DNA of 63,463 nt from Promethearchaeota archaeon (GCA_011365055.1 RDOG01000022.1:1-63463), one strand, 5' to 3'; positions 46,389 to 56,185 are shown, counted from the first letter of the stretch. The notes: a model not told the origin generated them from the sequence alone. Program-made: numbers and translations.

Positions 46389-46943
46389 ATGAAAAATTAT
46401 TTCGGAATATCTCTCATAATATGGGCTTTATTAATGATAATTTCAATTATTTTTACTTGGAATATGATTCAACAAGAAATTAATAGTTTATTAATTACCC
46501 AAATTGACAAAAGATTTTTTTTTACTATTTTTAATATTATTTTCAACCCTTTTTATTTTCAATTTACTTGGTATCTCTGGTTTATTGCTGGATTCATAGG
46601 AGGTTTGCTGATTAGAGAACCAAGAGATGGTATTTTTTTGAATATATTTTCAATTTCTTCCTTTTATTTAATTTATTTAATTTACCAAATACAATTTAAC
46701 ATTTTTATGGGTTTTAGTTTAATAGGTTTATTAATTTTTATGCTAATTTCATCTTTCGGAGGTTTATTAGGTGGTTTAATTCATCGAGATAACATTAAAA
46801 CTTTAGAACATAAAAAAGAGGCGAGTATTTCTTCCTTGTCAACATGTACAAAATGTGGACAAACTTTTGATTCAAATCCATTGTTATGTAGTTATTGTGG
46901 CAGTGAAATTTCCAAAAAAAAAGAATCCATCATATCAAATTAG
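46389..46943 (+). CDS. Membrane protein with a C-terminal zinc ribbon
   Basis: 184 residues. Four hydrophobic helices (about 5-25, 50-78, 88-105, 112-130) and a cytosolic tail with CTKCGQTFDSNPLLCSYCG, a C-x2-C...C-x2-C zinc ribbon. A GAGGAG ribosome binding site (46374-46379) lies 9 nt upstream. Last gene of the ECF operon; its function is unknown. Confidence 0.65.
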   Translation: MKNYFGISLIIWALLMIISIIFTWNMIQQEINSLLITQIDKRFFFTIFNIIFNPFYFQFTWYLWFIAGFIGGLLIREPRDGIFLNIFSISSFYLIYLIYQIQFNIFMGFSLIGLLIFMLISSFGGLLGGLIHRDNIKTLEHKKEASISSLSTCTKCGQTFDSNPLLCSYCGSEISKKKESIISN

Positions 46944-47296
46944 TTTCAAGTGCAAATAAAAATATTAAAATAGATATTTGTTAAAGTTCCAATTGAGATT
47001 TAAGATTATAATTTATTCAAAAAGAATTAACAATTCAATCATTATATAATCATTTCACTTAATCATCTATTATTATCAATCATCATTTCAAGTTTATCCT
47101 TGATTTAGGGAAACAAGAAACGAATTAAGTAAATTACTTATAAATAATCTAAAAGAGGCTCGATATAAGTAATTAAATTTGGATTGATCCTTAGAATTTC
47201 GAAGAAATTCTTTGATTGACCTGTTAATTATTTTTTGATTAAATTATCATTATTAATCCAATAATTAAAAGTTAATTTCAATAGGTAGGTGTAAAG
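46944..47296. other. 353-nt AT-rich gap with a dnaG-leader hairpin
   Basis: No gene seen. A hairpin AGAATTTC-GAA-GAAATTCT (47193-47211, eight exact pairs) lies about 85 nt before the dnaG start. A TATA-like stretch (ACTTATAAATAA near 47136-47147) precedes it by about 45 nt, so the hairpin could be transcribed in the dnaG leader. Confidence 0.4.
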
Positions 47297-48544
47297 TTGC
47301 AACATAAAGAAGAATTAACCACGACAAAATATATCATAAAAGCAAATATTGAGATAGAAGGTATCGTGGAAAAACCAGACATCGTCGGGGCCATTTTTGG
47401 ACAGACTGAAGGATTATTGGGAGAAGATTTGGATCTCAGAGAGTTACAAAAAACTGGCAGAATTGGCAGAATACAAGTAGATGTAACTTCTGAAGGTGGA
47501 AAAACTCTAGGGAATGTCATTATTCCTTCTAGTCTGAATAAAGTCGAGACTTCAATTTTAGCATCTGCATTGGAGACTGTCGATCGAGTTGGTCCGTGTT
47601 TGGCAAAAATAATTTTAAAACGTATTGAAGATATAAGAAATTCAAAAAGAGATAAAATTATTAGAAGAGCTGCTGAAATTTTAAAAACTTGGGAAGAAAA
47701 AGTAACTCCTGAAAGCCAGGAAATTTCTCAAGAAGTATTAAAATCTGTTAGAATCGAAGAAATTGCAAAATATGGTCCCGATCAATTACCCGCAGGTCCA
47801 GGAATTGATGAAAGCGATAACATCATCATTGTTGAGGGTCGAGCTGATGTTTTAAATCTCTTAAAATATGGGTTCAAAAACACGATCGCTGTTGAAGGGA
47901 CCAGCATACCTGAATCAATCATCGAATTATGTGAAACTAAAAATGTTATCACCTTTTTAGATGGTGATAGAGGAGGGGAATTGATTTTAAAAGAATTAAG
48001 TCAAGTTGCTGATATTGATTATGTAGTTAGTGCTCCTTCTGGAAAGGAAGTTGAAGCTCTAACTCGAAAAGAAATAATCAAAGCTCTTAGAAATAAACTA
48101 CCTTATGAACAATATGTTTTAGAAAAGCAAAAGGAAAAGGATAAAGACAAACCAAGAGAGGCGAAACAAAAGAAACCTAAAAAAATTGGTCGAAAAGAAG
48201 TATCTAAATCTCCAGAACTCGTAAAAGTTCCGGATTCACTAGTTGATGGTATAAAAGAAGTTCAAGAAACGTTAGAGGGTATTATTTTCGATGAGAATTT
48301 TGAAAAAATTGAAAAAATTGGAGTGCAAGATTTAGCTGATAAGTTGACTTCATTAGAGGATCCGATTAAAGCAATAGTATTTGATGGTATCATCTCGCAA
48401 AGATTGGTTGATATTGCTGAAGAAAAAGGTGTAGAAATCATAATAGGTGTAAGAAAAACCGAACTTGCAAAAAAACCTTTAAATATTAATATTATTGAGT
48501 TTAGTCAAGTAAAATTAGAAGAGGAGAAAGAAGAAGAATCCTAA
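47297..48544 (+). CDS. dnaG: Archaeal DnaG, Toprim-domain primase-like protein
   Basis: 415 residues. The central Toprim domain shows NIIIVEGRADVLNLL (E180) and FLDGDRGGELI (D222, D224), the metal-binding residues. A basic low-complexity linker (residues 273-312) is followed by a C-terminal domain. In archaea DnaG has primase activity and also associates with the exosome through its N-terminus and Rrp4/Csl4. The start is TTG with GGTAGGTG 5-12 nt upstream. Ribosomal protein S2 follows after 132 nt. Confidence 0.95.
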   Translation: MQHKEELTTTKYIIKANIEIEGIVEKPDIVGAIFGQTEGLLGEDLDLRELQKTGRIGRIQVDVTSEGGKTLGNVIIPSSLNKVETSILASALETVDRVGPCLAKIILKRIEDIRNSKRDKIIRRAAEILKTWEEKVTPESQEISQEVLKSVRIEEIAKYGPDQLPAGPGIDESDNIIIVEGRADVLNLLKYGFKNTIAVEGTSIPESIIELCETKNVITFLDGDRGGELILKELSQVADIDYVVSAPSGKEVEALTRKEIIKALRNKLPYEQYVLEKQKEKDKDKPREAKQKKPKKIGRKEVSKSPELVKVPDSLVDGIKEVQETLEGIIFDENFEKIEKIGVQDLADKLTSLEDPIKAIVFDGIISQRLVDIAEEKGVEIIIGVRKTELAKKPLNINIIEFSQVKLEEEKEEES

Positions 48545-48676
48545 ATTTTTTTAATTCAACATTTCTTCTTCTTTTCATTTTTTATATTGAGATTTATATT
48601 AAATTAAGATAATTGAAGAAAAATTCAAAAATCCAAAATCTATGTTAAAAAAAAGTATAGTTATACTCATTCGGAG

Positions 48677-49327
48677 TTGTTTGAATTAGCTGAAAATGTA
48701 GAAGGTCCAGATTTGTTGATCCCCCGAGATCAATATTTGGCAGCAGGAATCCATATTGGAACTCAAATAAAAACAAAAGACATGATGCCTTTTATTTACA
48801 GAATTACTCGTTCTGGGTTATATGTTATAGACATTCGTAAAACTGATGAGAGAATTCTAACAGCAGCAAAAATGATTGCACGTTACGAACCTCAACATGT
48901 ACTAGTGATCTCCGCACGTCGTTACGGGCATAGACCAATTAAAAAGTTTTGCGAAATAACAAAATGTCATCCTGTTGCAGGTCGATTCATACCTGGGACA
49001 TTAACTAATTATACTGCAGGTGAATACCATGAGACAGATCTCGTGATAGTGGGGGATCCTAGAGCTGATAAACAAGTAGTAAAAGAAGCATCAAGAATCA
49101 AAGTCCCTATTATTAGTTTATGTGATACCGATAATAATTTAACTGACATTGATTTAGTTATTCCTGCAAATAATCGTGGTAGAAAAGCATTAGCACTTAT
49201 TTTTTGGTTGCTTGCTAGACAAGTTCTTTTAGAAAGAGGCGTTATTACTACATCAGAAGAATATAACGTCGAATTAGATGAATTTCACACCTCGAAAGAA
49301 TTTATCGTCGCTCCAAAAACGGAATAA
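48677..49327 (+). CDS. rps2: 30S ribosomal protein S2
   Basis: 216 residues (uS2). Marks: AAGIHIGTQIKTKDM at the start, IRKTDERILTAAKMIARYE, GRFIPGTLTN, VVGDPRADKQVVKEA and IPANNRGRKALALI near the end. A TTG start after CGGAG is used, with an unusually close ribosome binding site; no better start is in frame. The N-terminus is of normal archaeal length. Confidence 0.95.
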   Translation: MFELAENVEGPDLLIPRDQYLAAGIHIGTQIKTKDMMPFIYRITRSGLYVIDIRKTDERILTAAKMIARYEPQHVLVISARRYGHRPIKKFCEITKCHPVAGRFIPGTLTNYTAGEYHETDLVIVGDPRADKQVVKEASRIKVPIISLCDTDNNLTDIDLVIPANNRGRKALALIFWLLARQVLLERGVITTSEEYNVELDEFHTSKEFIVAPKTE

Positions 49328-49645
49328 TTTCTTTTCTTTAATATTTTTAATATTATTACCTTATCACCAAATTTTATTACTTTTAAAAAACATACTACAA
49401 CTCAATGTATTGGAACGAAAAAACTATAGAGGCTTTAGATTTAAAAGCATTACAAGAACAGTTAAATAAATTAAAAAATTCAAAGGATCAATATATTTAT
49501 TGTTTTATTAAAAAGCTATTTTATTTTAATAATCTTATTAATTAACCCTAATAAAAATTACTTCTTTTAAATAATACATAAAAAGATTTTTCTTTGTGTT
49601 TTTTCATATTTAAATCAAATATTATTTTTTAAAATGGTGATTGAA
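49328..49645. other. 318-nt gap with a small ORF, otherwise AT-rich
   Basis: Apart from the 46-codon frame at 49405-49545 described separately, the gap holds only AT runs and, near its end, the GGTGAT Shine-Dalgarno (49636-49641) that decides the start of the adenosine-specific kinase. Confidence 0.4.
49405..49545 (+). pseudogene. 46-codon ORF resembling the first residues of phenylacetate-CoA ligase
   Basis: An ATG opens MYWNEKTIEALDLKALQEQL and ends at TAA after 46 codons. The start resembles the N-terminus of the PaaK/AMP-ligase family (YWN-x-E-x-IE, then a LQ-rich helix leading to a VY-x-NSPFY-like segment). Here the tail continues as YIYCFIKKLFYFN and stops, so the adenylation domain is missing. 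It could be a decayed remnant of a ligase gene or a chance match in AT-rich DNA. No ribosome binding site is evident. Confidence 0.35.
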
Positions 49646-50131
49646 ATGGAAAGTGAAATTATAACTGTCGAGAAACTTGATGAAGATCAAGTAATAATCG
49701 GCCAAGGTAATTTTTCTATTTACACGTGCGACGATATTTTTAGAACTCTTCTTACTACTGCTCCTGAAATCAAAATTGGAGTTGCAATGAATGAAGCAGT
49801 TCCTAAATTAGTTAGATATACAGATAATGATGAAGATCTTGGAAAGAAAGCTGCAAATACAGCTTTAAAAATCGGGGCGGGCCATCTATTTGTAATATTT
49901 ATGCGGAATGCTTACCCTATAAATGTTTTGTCTACTTTGAAAGCTATCCCTGGTGTTGTTAATATTTATATTGCAACGGCAAACCCTATTGAAGTTATTA
50001 TAGGGAAAACAAAGCTCGGAAACTCTATTCTTGGAGTAGTTGATGGTCAAACAGCTAATAATATCGAAACAAATGAACAAAGAGAAGAAAGACGATCATT
50101 AGTAAAAAAAATAGGATATATTCTTGGTTAG
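49646..50131 (+). CDS. Adenosine-specific kinase family protein (COG1839)
   Basis: 161 residues. Strong match to the archaeal family: IKIGVAMNEAVPKLVRYTDND (in parts), AANTALKIGAGHLFVIFMRNAYP, IYIATANPIEVII and the closing GNSILGVVDGQTANNIE. Members bind adenosine and AMP. The frame opens 4 codons earlier at an ATG that overlaps the GGTGAT Shine-Dalgarno; the second ATG has ideal spacing. The helicase gene on the other strand ends directly after its stop. Confidence 0.85.
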   Translation: MESEIITVEKLDEDQVIIGQGNFSIYTCDDIFRTLLTTAPEIKIGVAMNEAVPKLVRYTDNDEDLGKKAANTALKIGAGHLFVIFMRNAYPINVLSTLKAIPGVVNIYIATANPIEVIIGKTKLGNSILGVVDGQTANNIETNEQREERRSLVKKIGYILG

Positions 50132-52753
50132 TTATTCATCTTTATTTTTTTCTTGTTCAAACGATGGTTTTTCTATATTTTTAATATATTTATCGAGTTT
50201 ATTGACGGCATCTGATAAGTTCAACGCCTTGGCTATCCTTTTAATTCCAACTAAAATATGAATAATATTATCTAAATAGGCAAATAAATCACCTGTGAAA
50301 ATTGTAAGATTATATTCCCTCTCAAAATATTTTCCTATTGATTTTGGTGTTAATCCATTCATTCTTAGATTAATAATTTCCTTGTTTAATTTTAAGAATG
50401 CACAATTACATTCGAATTTATCTATATGCTCACAATCGTAAAAAGTCTGATGCCATTTAATTATGACATCCAGTAACCAAGGAAGCAACCTTTTCCGATA
50501 TTTTTTCAATGATTGAGATAAATCTATAAAAAATCCCGTAAGAAATTTAGATGGAACGTTAGTATTAAAGTTTTTATTCAATTCATCTTGAATTTTTTCA
50601 GAAATATATACATTTTCAAAATATTCTGTTTTTATTGCTATATCAAGTGGATCATCTTTGTTTTTCAATTCTTTTATTATTAGGGTTGCTTCATCTTCAT
50701 CAAAAAAAGAAAGTGCAATTGCTCTACCTAATTTTGTAATTAAATACTCGCTATTATTTTTTTTAATCCACTTATTTTTTAGTAATTTTTTCAATATTTC
50801 AGAAAGATTTTCTTCTGCATATAGCATTTCTTCATAAAAACTTCTAATTTTTGAATCAGTTGTAAGTCCACTTGATATTGCACATAAAACCTGAACGGGA
50901 ATTTCATCCGGATTTTGGAATACTTCAAGTGGTTCTGGTGTTGAATCTAATAATTTTAAAGCTAATTGATCCTCAGTAACTTTTGATCGAAGAAATGATC
51001 TCCCCATTTCAATTAAAATTACTACTCGACCTTCATCATGCATTTTATAACGACCGGCACGCCCTAACATCTGGTGAAACATGTTTGGTGTGAGTTCCTC
51101 TCTTCCCATATATAGCGTTTCAAAAATAACTTGGTAAGCTGGAGCATCGAATCCTGCTCCCAACGCATAAGTAGTTACTATTGCTTCATTTTTACCCCTT
51201 TCAAACCCTATTTCTATTCTTTTTCTATCAAAATATGATAATCCTGCATGATACGAAACTGCATTAATGCCTCTGTTTTTTAATTTCTTTGCCAAATACT
51301 GGGTTCTCATTCTTGAGTTAGTAAAGACTATAGTCGTTCCTTTATAGCCATAGGAACTCACTTTTTTAGATGCATCTTTAATTAATTGAGCCATCCTTTC
51401 TATTTTATCCCCTTCATTTCTGTTCAATATTAGATGCCGTTCTATTGAAACAGGTCTTTTATCAAATAAAACGGGTTCTACTTTTATGTTATTTGCAAAA
51501 TCTGCTGCGTTACTCACAGTTGCACTCAAAAAAATGAGTTGAATATTTGGGAATAATAATTTAATCCGAGCTATCAATCCATCAAGTAAAGGACCTCTAT
51601 CTTCATCATTTAACATTTGAATTTCGTCAACAACTATGGTAGATGGTTCTTTTATTTTATTTATGTAATCACCATTTCTTAATAAAAAATCAAAAGCTTC
51701 ATATGTCGCTGTAATAATATCTACTTGTATTAGATCATCATCTTTTATGACTAAATCTTCTTTTTCCAAATCTTTTAATGCTGACATTCCAACTTTTATT
51801 CCAGTCTTAATATTTAAAGGTCTATATCTCTTACTAAATCTATCCTTTTGTTGATTACAAATAGCTTTTAATGGATTTAAGAAGATTAAGGATCTATTTT
51901 GTTTCTGGAATTTTTTTTCATATAGTATTTTTGGAATTCCAGCAATTTCGCCAATTAGTGTCTTTCCTGATGAAGTAGAAGAAACAACTAACAAGTTTTT
52001 TCCATTAAGTACTCCTGCATCAAGAGCTAATTCTTGTACTGGAAGAAAATGTTTAAAACCTGTCTTTTTTAAAACATTAATAAACTCCTCATTTAGATGA
52101 TAATGTTCCATGGGTTTTTCTTTTTTATATTGAAAATCACGTTCAATCGTGTCATATATGGTGAGATCTTTTTCTTGAATAATATCTGAACCAGGCTGAA
52201 ATAAAAGTTTAATTATTTTTTTTGTATTCTTTACTCTCTTCAGAAGCGTTTTTAGATTTTCCATAAGGGTCTCATTAGGAAAAAAATTATGAAAGGTCAT
52301 TTCAGATTTTAACTCTTCTAGTGCACAATTAAAACAAATTTGTTCATTAAAACTGGTTATACTATTCGATTGATCCAATAATCCAATTTTATTGACATTA
52401 ATACATAATCGACAGAAATTTATGTATTTAAAATTAATTTGATATGATTTCATAAAATTTTCAAATAAGATCATTTTTTCTTTATGTTTGATATTTATGT
52501 AAATATTTTTACTGTTTCTAAATCTTTTTATTAATTCCTTTACTTGTAAAAAAATATCAATTTCCTTTAAATTTCTTACTTTATAAGGTCTTAATCTTTC
52601 CTTTTCCTCTTCATAATCAAATAAAACTTCAAATTTTTCGATGATTTGATTTTCTTTTTCATTATTTTCTTCAAGAAAAGAACAAATTTCCATTTTTAAT
52701 TTTTTTTCATCAAAATCTATGATTAAAAAAGATTCTTGATTGTTATTATTCAT
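50132..52753 (-). CDS. Ski2-like superfamily 2 helicase with an N-terminal zinc-cluster region
   Basis: 873 residues. Motif I SSTSSGKT at 258-265, DEIQ in VVDEIQML near 375, SAT in IFLSATVSN, GAGFDAPAYQ and QMLGRAGRY (motif VI) identify a Ski2/Hel308-type SF2 helicase. The first 215 residues are extra and carry C114-x2-C117 and C140-x2-C143, a likely zinc ribbon; similar archaeal helicases have such an N-terminal domain (DUF5814-like, from memory). The C-terminus holds a winged-helix and helical region. RNA or DNA as substrate cannot be told. Stop codon abuts the convergent kinase gene. Confidence 0.87.
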   Translation of the reverse strand: MNNNNQESFLIIDFDEKKLKMEICSFLEENNEKENQIIEKFEVLFDYEEEKERLRPYKVRNLKEIDIFLQVKELIKRFRNSKNIYINIKHKEKMILFENFMKSYQINFKYINFCRLCINVNKIGLLDQSNSITSFNEQICFNCALEELKSEMTFHNFFPNETLMENLKTLLKRVKNTKKIIKLLFQPGSDIIQEKDLTIYDTIERDFQYKKEKPMEHYHLNEEFINVLKKTGFKHFLPVQELALDAGVLNGKNLLVVSSTSSGKTLIGEIAGIPKILYEKKFQKQNRSLIFLNPLKAICNQQKDRFSKRYRPLNIKTGIKVGMSALKDLEKEDLVIKDDDLIQVDIITATYEAFDFLLRNGDYINKIKEPSTIVVDEIQMLNDEDRGPLLDGLIARIKLLFPNIQLIFLSATVSNAADFANNIKVEPVLFDKRPVSIERHLILNRNEGDKIERMAQLIKDASKKVSSYGYKGTTIVFTNSRMRTQYLAKKLKNRGINAVSYHAGLSYFDRKRIEIGFERGKNEAIVTTYALGAGFDAPAYQVIFETLYMGREELTPNMFHQMLGRAGRYKMHDEGRVVILIEMGRSFLRSKVTEDQLALKLLDSTPEPLEVFQNPDEIPVQVLCAISSGLTTDSKIRSFYEEMLYAEENLSEILKKLLKNKWIKKNNSEYLITKLGRAIALSFFDEDEATLIIKELKNKDDPLDIAIKTEYFENVYISEKIQDELNKNFNTNVPSKFLTGFFIDLSQSLKKYRKRLLPWLLDVIIKWHQTFYDCEHIDKFECNCAFLKLNKEIINLRMNGLTPKSIGKYFEREYNLTIFTGDLFAYLDNIIHILVGIKRIAKALNLSDAVNKLDKYIKNIEKPSFEQEKNKDE

Positions 52754-52877
52754 TTTAAAGATTCTTCATCAAATTAATTAAGTATTAATCATTCATTCAA
52801 TATTTTTAAATTCTAAAAAGACAGCTTTAAAATATTATTACAATATTAAACAAATAGGTTTTTGGTGCGTGTAATTT

Positions 52878-53303
52878 ATGACTAAAACGAAAAAAAGACG
52901 AACTTCAACAAAAAGAAAAGGATCTTCAAAAACACATGAACTCACTACTGCTGTCAAAGTTATTGCAGTTATTGGTTGTATATTAATTATATTAACTTCA
53001 ATCTTTCAGATATTAGGAGCTCTTGGATTCGCATCCTTTCCCCTATATAATGTTGGGATATTACAAGGTTTAGGTGTTGTAATATATGAAGTAGTGTTGA
53101 TTATATTTGCAATCATAAACATAATTCTTGCGCTTCTATTACTCGCAGGATTCGGTATAATTGATTGGGATAAGTACTTAGCAGCAAATTTCATAATATT
53201 ATTGGTAATTGGCATCGTTACAATTCTTTTAGGCTCAGTTTTAGGTGGTGCTTGCTTAATAATTGCTGCCATTCTTGATATTATTGGACTATTATTAAGA
53301 TAA
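52878..53303 (+). CDS. Four-helix membrane protein with a basic N-terminus
   Basis: 141 residues. The first 25 are strongly basic (KTKKRRTSTKRKGSSK), then four helices (about 24-48, 64-90, 99-118, 120-140), rich in Ile and Leu. No motif recognised. It may bind nucleic acid or anionic lipid through its basic tail; this is a guess from charge only. Confidence 0.55.
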   Translation: MTKTKKRRTSTKRKGSSKTHELTTAVKVIAVIGCILIILTSIFQILGALGFASFPLYNVGILQGLGVVIYEVVLIIFAIINIILALLLLAGFGIIDWDKYLAANFIILLVIGIVTILLGSVLGGACLIIAAILDIIGLLLR

Positions 53304-53459
53304 AACTAAAAAATTCCCATTTTATCTTTTTTTTAATCATCGAAATTAAAATATTTTTTCATCTCATACACTTTAGCATTGCGCTGGGCTTTTTTTTCTT
53401 TGAAATTATATGCAGCTACAAACTAAATTTTGTAATTTTATTTATAACTAGCTGTATGG

Positions 53460-53535
53460 AATTGCCAAACGCCGCCACTCCTAATGATTTCACATCTTAC
53501 AATATTGATGATAAAAGGCGTGATATTTTTTATTA
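53460..53535 (+). ncRNA. Possible small structured RNA
   Basis: A gene-free 300-nt stretch contains a G+C-rich patch. ACGCC (53469-53473) pairs with GGCGT (53517-53521), enclosing a segment with AATGATTTC and TTGATGATAA, which look a little like box C sequences. A TATA-like TTTATAACTA (53441-53450) lies just upstream and a T-rich run follows (53526-53531). No known RNA family was recognised, and strand is chosen from the TATA/T-run order. Confidence 0.3.
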
Positions 53536-53603
53536 AAAAATTACAAAACCGTTAAATATCATAAGATCTTATATCATATAGGAGTCATATAGGAGGATGG
53601 AAG

Positions 53604-55502
53604 TTGAGTATATATGAGAATGATGATTTAATATCTAAAAAAATGTCAGTGTATCTTAAACCAGGAGAAAAATTATTATTTAAGACCTCTACAACGGTGC
53701 AAGAAGGATTATTCAATCTTTATATAACATCAATCCCTGTATTTCTCCTATTGGGCATATTTTTCATTGTATTAGTTACCAATACTAGTCTGGGTAGTAT
53801 TACAAGAACAGATATTATGATCTTACCAGGATTGGCAGTAATTCTTATGGTACCAGTGATAATTCTCATTGGTTTAATAAACTTGAAATCAGGAAAATAT
53901 AAGATTGAATCGACTCTTTTTATCACTGATCAAAAGATATACGTGTATATTAAGAATAGGCATGGAGAAAATGTTTCAACCATCGAATATATTAATTTAG
54001 AAGCTGTTATTTTTAAGGAAAAAAAGTTATTGGATCTTGATAGCTATTATAACAGGATAGAATTCATTATTAAAAGACCTAAGACCGTGATAATCACGAT
54101 TAAAAATATAGAAGATATGATCTCGTGTCAAAAGGTTATAGAATCCGTTCTTTATCATTATGGTGAATTTAATATTCATGATAATAAAAAAAGTGTCTAT
54201 CTTGAAAAACCACTAACATTATCTAAAAGCCTTTGGAACCAAATAATTATAAGAATAGGACAACTTAAGATATATTTAGGATTAAATTTCATAATTTCTT
54301 TCATAATTGGATTAATATCATACATATTCATGCCTTTATTAATTACTTATCTTTTAGAATTAACTATTAAAGGTTCTTTTACTCCAATCCCCAACCTCTA
54401 TGAATTGATGCAAATAGCGATTATAATCTTAGTGATTTTTTGTAGCATGATAGTGTTTATAGGTAATTATTGGGAATATAGCATCTTAAAAAAAGGTGTT
54501 GGGTTTGACAGTGATAAGCTGGTGCTAAAAGATCAACTTTTCATTCTGGAAAGTGAGAGTAAATTAAATATGATTTCAATTAATAATGAGACTTGTCTAG
54601 ATTACTTGAAACTAAAAAAATTATCCAGGTATAATTTAGATTGGGATGCTGAAATCAAAGGATTAGTAATAAAATCATCATATAATTCAAAAAAAATAAT
54701 TTATTTCGGTCCCCTTAAAGATTTTTCTAACATATATAAGTCATGTTATTGGTACATGCTTCAGCAAAAGAATAATCAAAATTTATTATATCCGATAAAC
54801 GAATTACATGCTCTCCATCTGCATCGATTTTATCCTGAAGAACCATCTAATGGCGTCTCTACACAGCAATTTACCCAAAAAAAGACTTATTTTGAACAAA
54901 TTGATGAAAATAATGAGTTGTACGAGTTTTTTAATGATTATATGGTACCAAAAGAAAAAATTATATTTTCTTATAAATGTAACTTTAGTAATTCATATGA
55001 AATAAAAAGATTAGTTTTTGGAATAAGTCTTATTATTATAGCTATTATACTAATGATTTTTTCATTTTTAGCATTTGCGATTCCTGATAACGCTTTTATA
55101 TATTTTTTAATCTCAATTATTCCAAATTTTACTTATCAACATTTAATGATCGTTGCATTTATAGGAGTGGGTGGTTTCGGATTGTTATTCATAGCAATAT
55201 ATAGTATGATAGCGCCTGCAGTTAATTTATTAATGTATTACATTTTTAAAAATTCAGTTTACGTGTTTACAGATAAAAAAATTATGATTCAATATCCAAG
55301 TAAAAGAGTTGATGTCATATTGTATGACAACATCTCTACTATCACACGGAAAGATAAAAAAGATAGATATGACATTACAATTGAACTAAAAAAATCCACG
55401 GAGCTCTCTGGTGCAGTGTACATCCCTAGAATTCCAAGAAAAGAAGATCTTATTGATAAAATTAATTATTTAAAAGAATCTAGTAAAATGCAGCAAGAAT
55501 GA
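53604..55502 (+). CDS. Membrane protein with duplicated PH-like domains
   Basis: 632 residues. Two units, each with a P-x-EKxLF entry strand (KPGEKLLFKTS near 18; VPKEKIIFSYKC near 451), two membrane helices and a PH-like domain (TLFITDQKIYVYIKN near 110; YVFTDKKIMIQYP near 553). A third helix pair lies between (about 215-300). The pattern matches bacterial PH-like (bPH) membrane proteins of unknown function. Start is TTG, supported by an excellent GGAGGATGG 5-13 nt upstream. No partner genes are near. Confidence 0.7.
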   Translation: MSIYENDDLISKKMSVYLKPGEKLLFKTSTTVQEGLFNLYITSIPVFLLLGIFFIVLVTNTSLGSITRTDIMILPGLAVILMVPVIILIGLINLKSGKYKIESTLFITDQKIYVYIKNRHGENVSTIEYINLEAVIFKEKKLLDLDSYYNRIEFIIKRPKTVIITIKNIEDMISCQKVIESVLYHYGEFNIHDNKKSVYLEKPLTLSKSLWNQIIIRIGQLKIYLGLNFIISFIIGLISYIFMPLLITYLLELTIKGSFTPIPNLYELMQIAIIILVIFCSMIVFIGNYWEYSILKKGVGFDSDKLVLKDQLFILESESKLNMISINNETCLDYLKLKKLSRYNLDWDAEIKGLVIKSSYNSKKIIYFGPLKDFSNIYKSCYWYMLQQKNNQNLLYPINELHALHLHRFYPEEPSNGVSTQQFTQKKTYFEQIDENNELYEFFNDYMVPKEKIIFSYKCNFSNSYEIKRLVFGISLIIIAIILMIFSFLAFAIPDNAFIYFLISIIPNFTYQHLMIVAFIGVGGFGLLFIAIYSMIAPAVNLLMYYIFKNSVYVFTDKKIMIQYPSKRVDVILYDNISTITRKDKKDRYDITIELKKSTELSGAVYIPRIPRKEDLIDKINYLKESSKMQQE

Positions 55503-55875
55503 GATACATTAGTAACAATAATAAACAAGCTTACCATCATTCATCCTTTTATATTACGTTACGAATTCTAAAATTAACTAATTTTCATTCGCTAGTATAC
55601 TTTTTTTTAAATAAAATCTCTCTAATAATTTTCTTTTCAATCTAAAAAAAATAGTGTTATCAATGATTTTTTATATTTTTCAACTTATAAACAGATAAAA
55701 ACCAAGAAGAAAAATTTTTAATTAAATTTAAAAATTTATAGTAGATATTCTTAATCTAAGTAGTAAAATTTTTTCTATTTTGGAATAAAATTTAATATTA
55801 TATTAGATTTTAAAGAAATAATAAATAAATAAATTTAATTTAATATGAAATACAGAATTGTATGTTGGATTTAGT
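55503..55875. other. 373-nt AT-rich gap before rpl30e
   Basis: No ORF, tRNA or clear repeat. Long A/T runs, including TTTATAGTAG and AATATTATATTAG, could hold the promoter for L30e-NusA, but none stands out. Confidence 0.4.
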
Positions 55876-56169
55876 ATGAGTGAAGAGACTTCTATCAAAA
55901 TTGCGCTAAAAACTGGCGAAGTAATATTGGGTTATAAAAACTCAATGAAAGCACTTAGAAATAATAAAGCAAAAATGATTTTAACTGCAAATAATTGTCC
56001 TGCTAGTCTTCAAGATGAAATTAATAGGTTATGTAAATTTGGAAATATCACTAACCGTATAGTAAATAAAACGAGCTGGGATCTTGGATTTATTTGTGGA
56101 AGGCCTCATATGGTTGCGGTCATGGCGATTGTTAATCCCGGCGATTCTGATATTTTAAGTAACCAATAA
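55876..56169 (+). CDS. rpl30e: 50S ribosomal protein L30e
   Basis: 97 residues of the L7Ae/L30e fold: IKIALKTGEVILGYKNSMKAL, KMILTANNCPASLQDEI, and a late ICGRPHMVAVMAIVNPGDSD. Starts at an ATG (M-S-E-E-T-S); the TTG six codons upstream is less likely. In many archaea this gene lies behind rpoA2; here the pair L30e-NusA is 39 kb away from it. Confidence 0.93.
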   Translation: MSEETSIKIALKTGEVILGYKNSMKALRNNKAKMILTANNCPASLQDEINRLCKFGNITNRIVNKTSWDLGFICGRPHMVAVMAIVNPGDSDILSNQ

Positions 56170-56185
56170 AATATGAGGAAATTGC

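Noticed and set aside
49278..49469. 63-codon frame overlapping the end of S2
   Set aside because: Starts inside rps2 in another frame, contains no recognisable motif and has no ribosome binding site.
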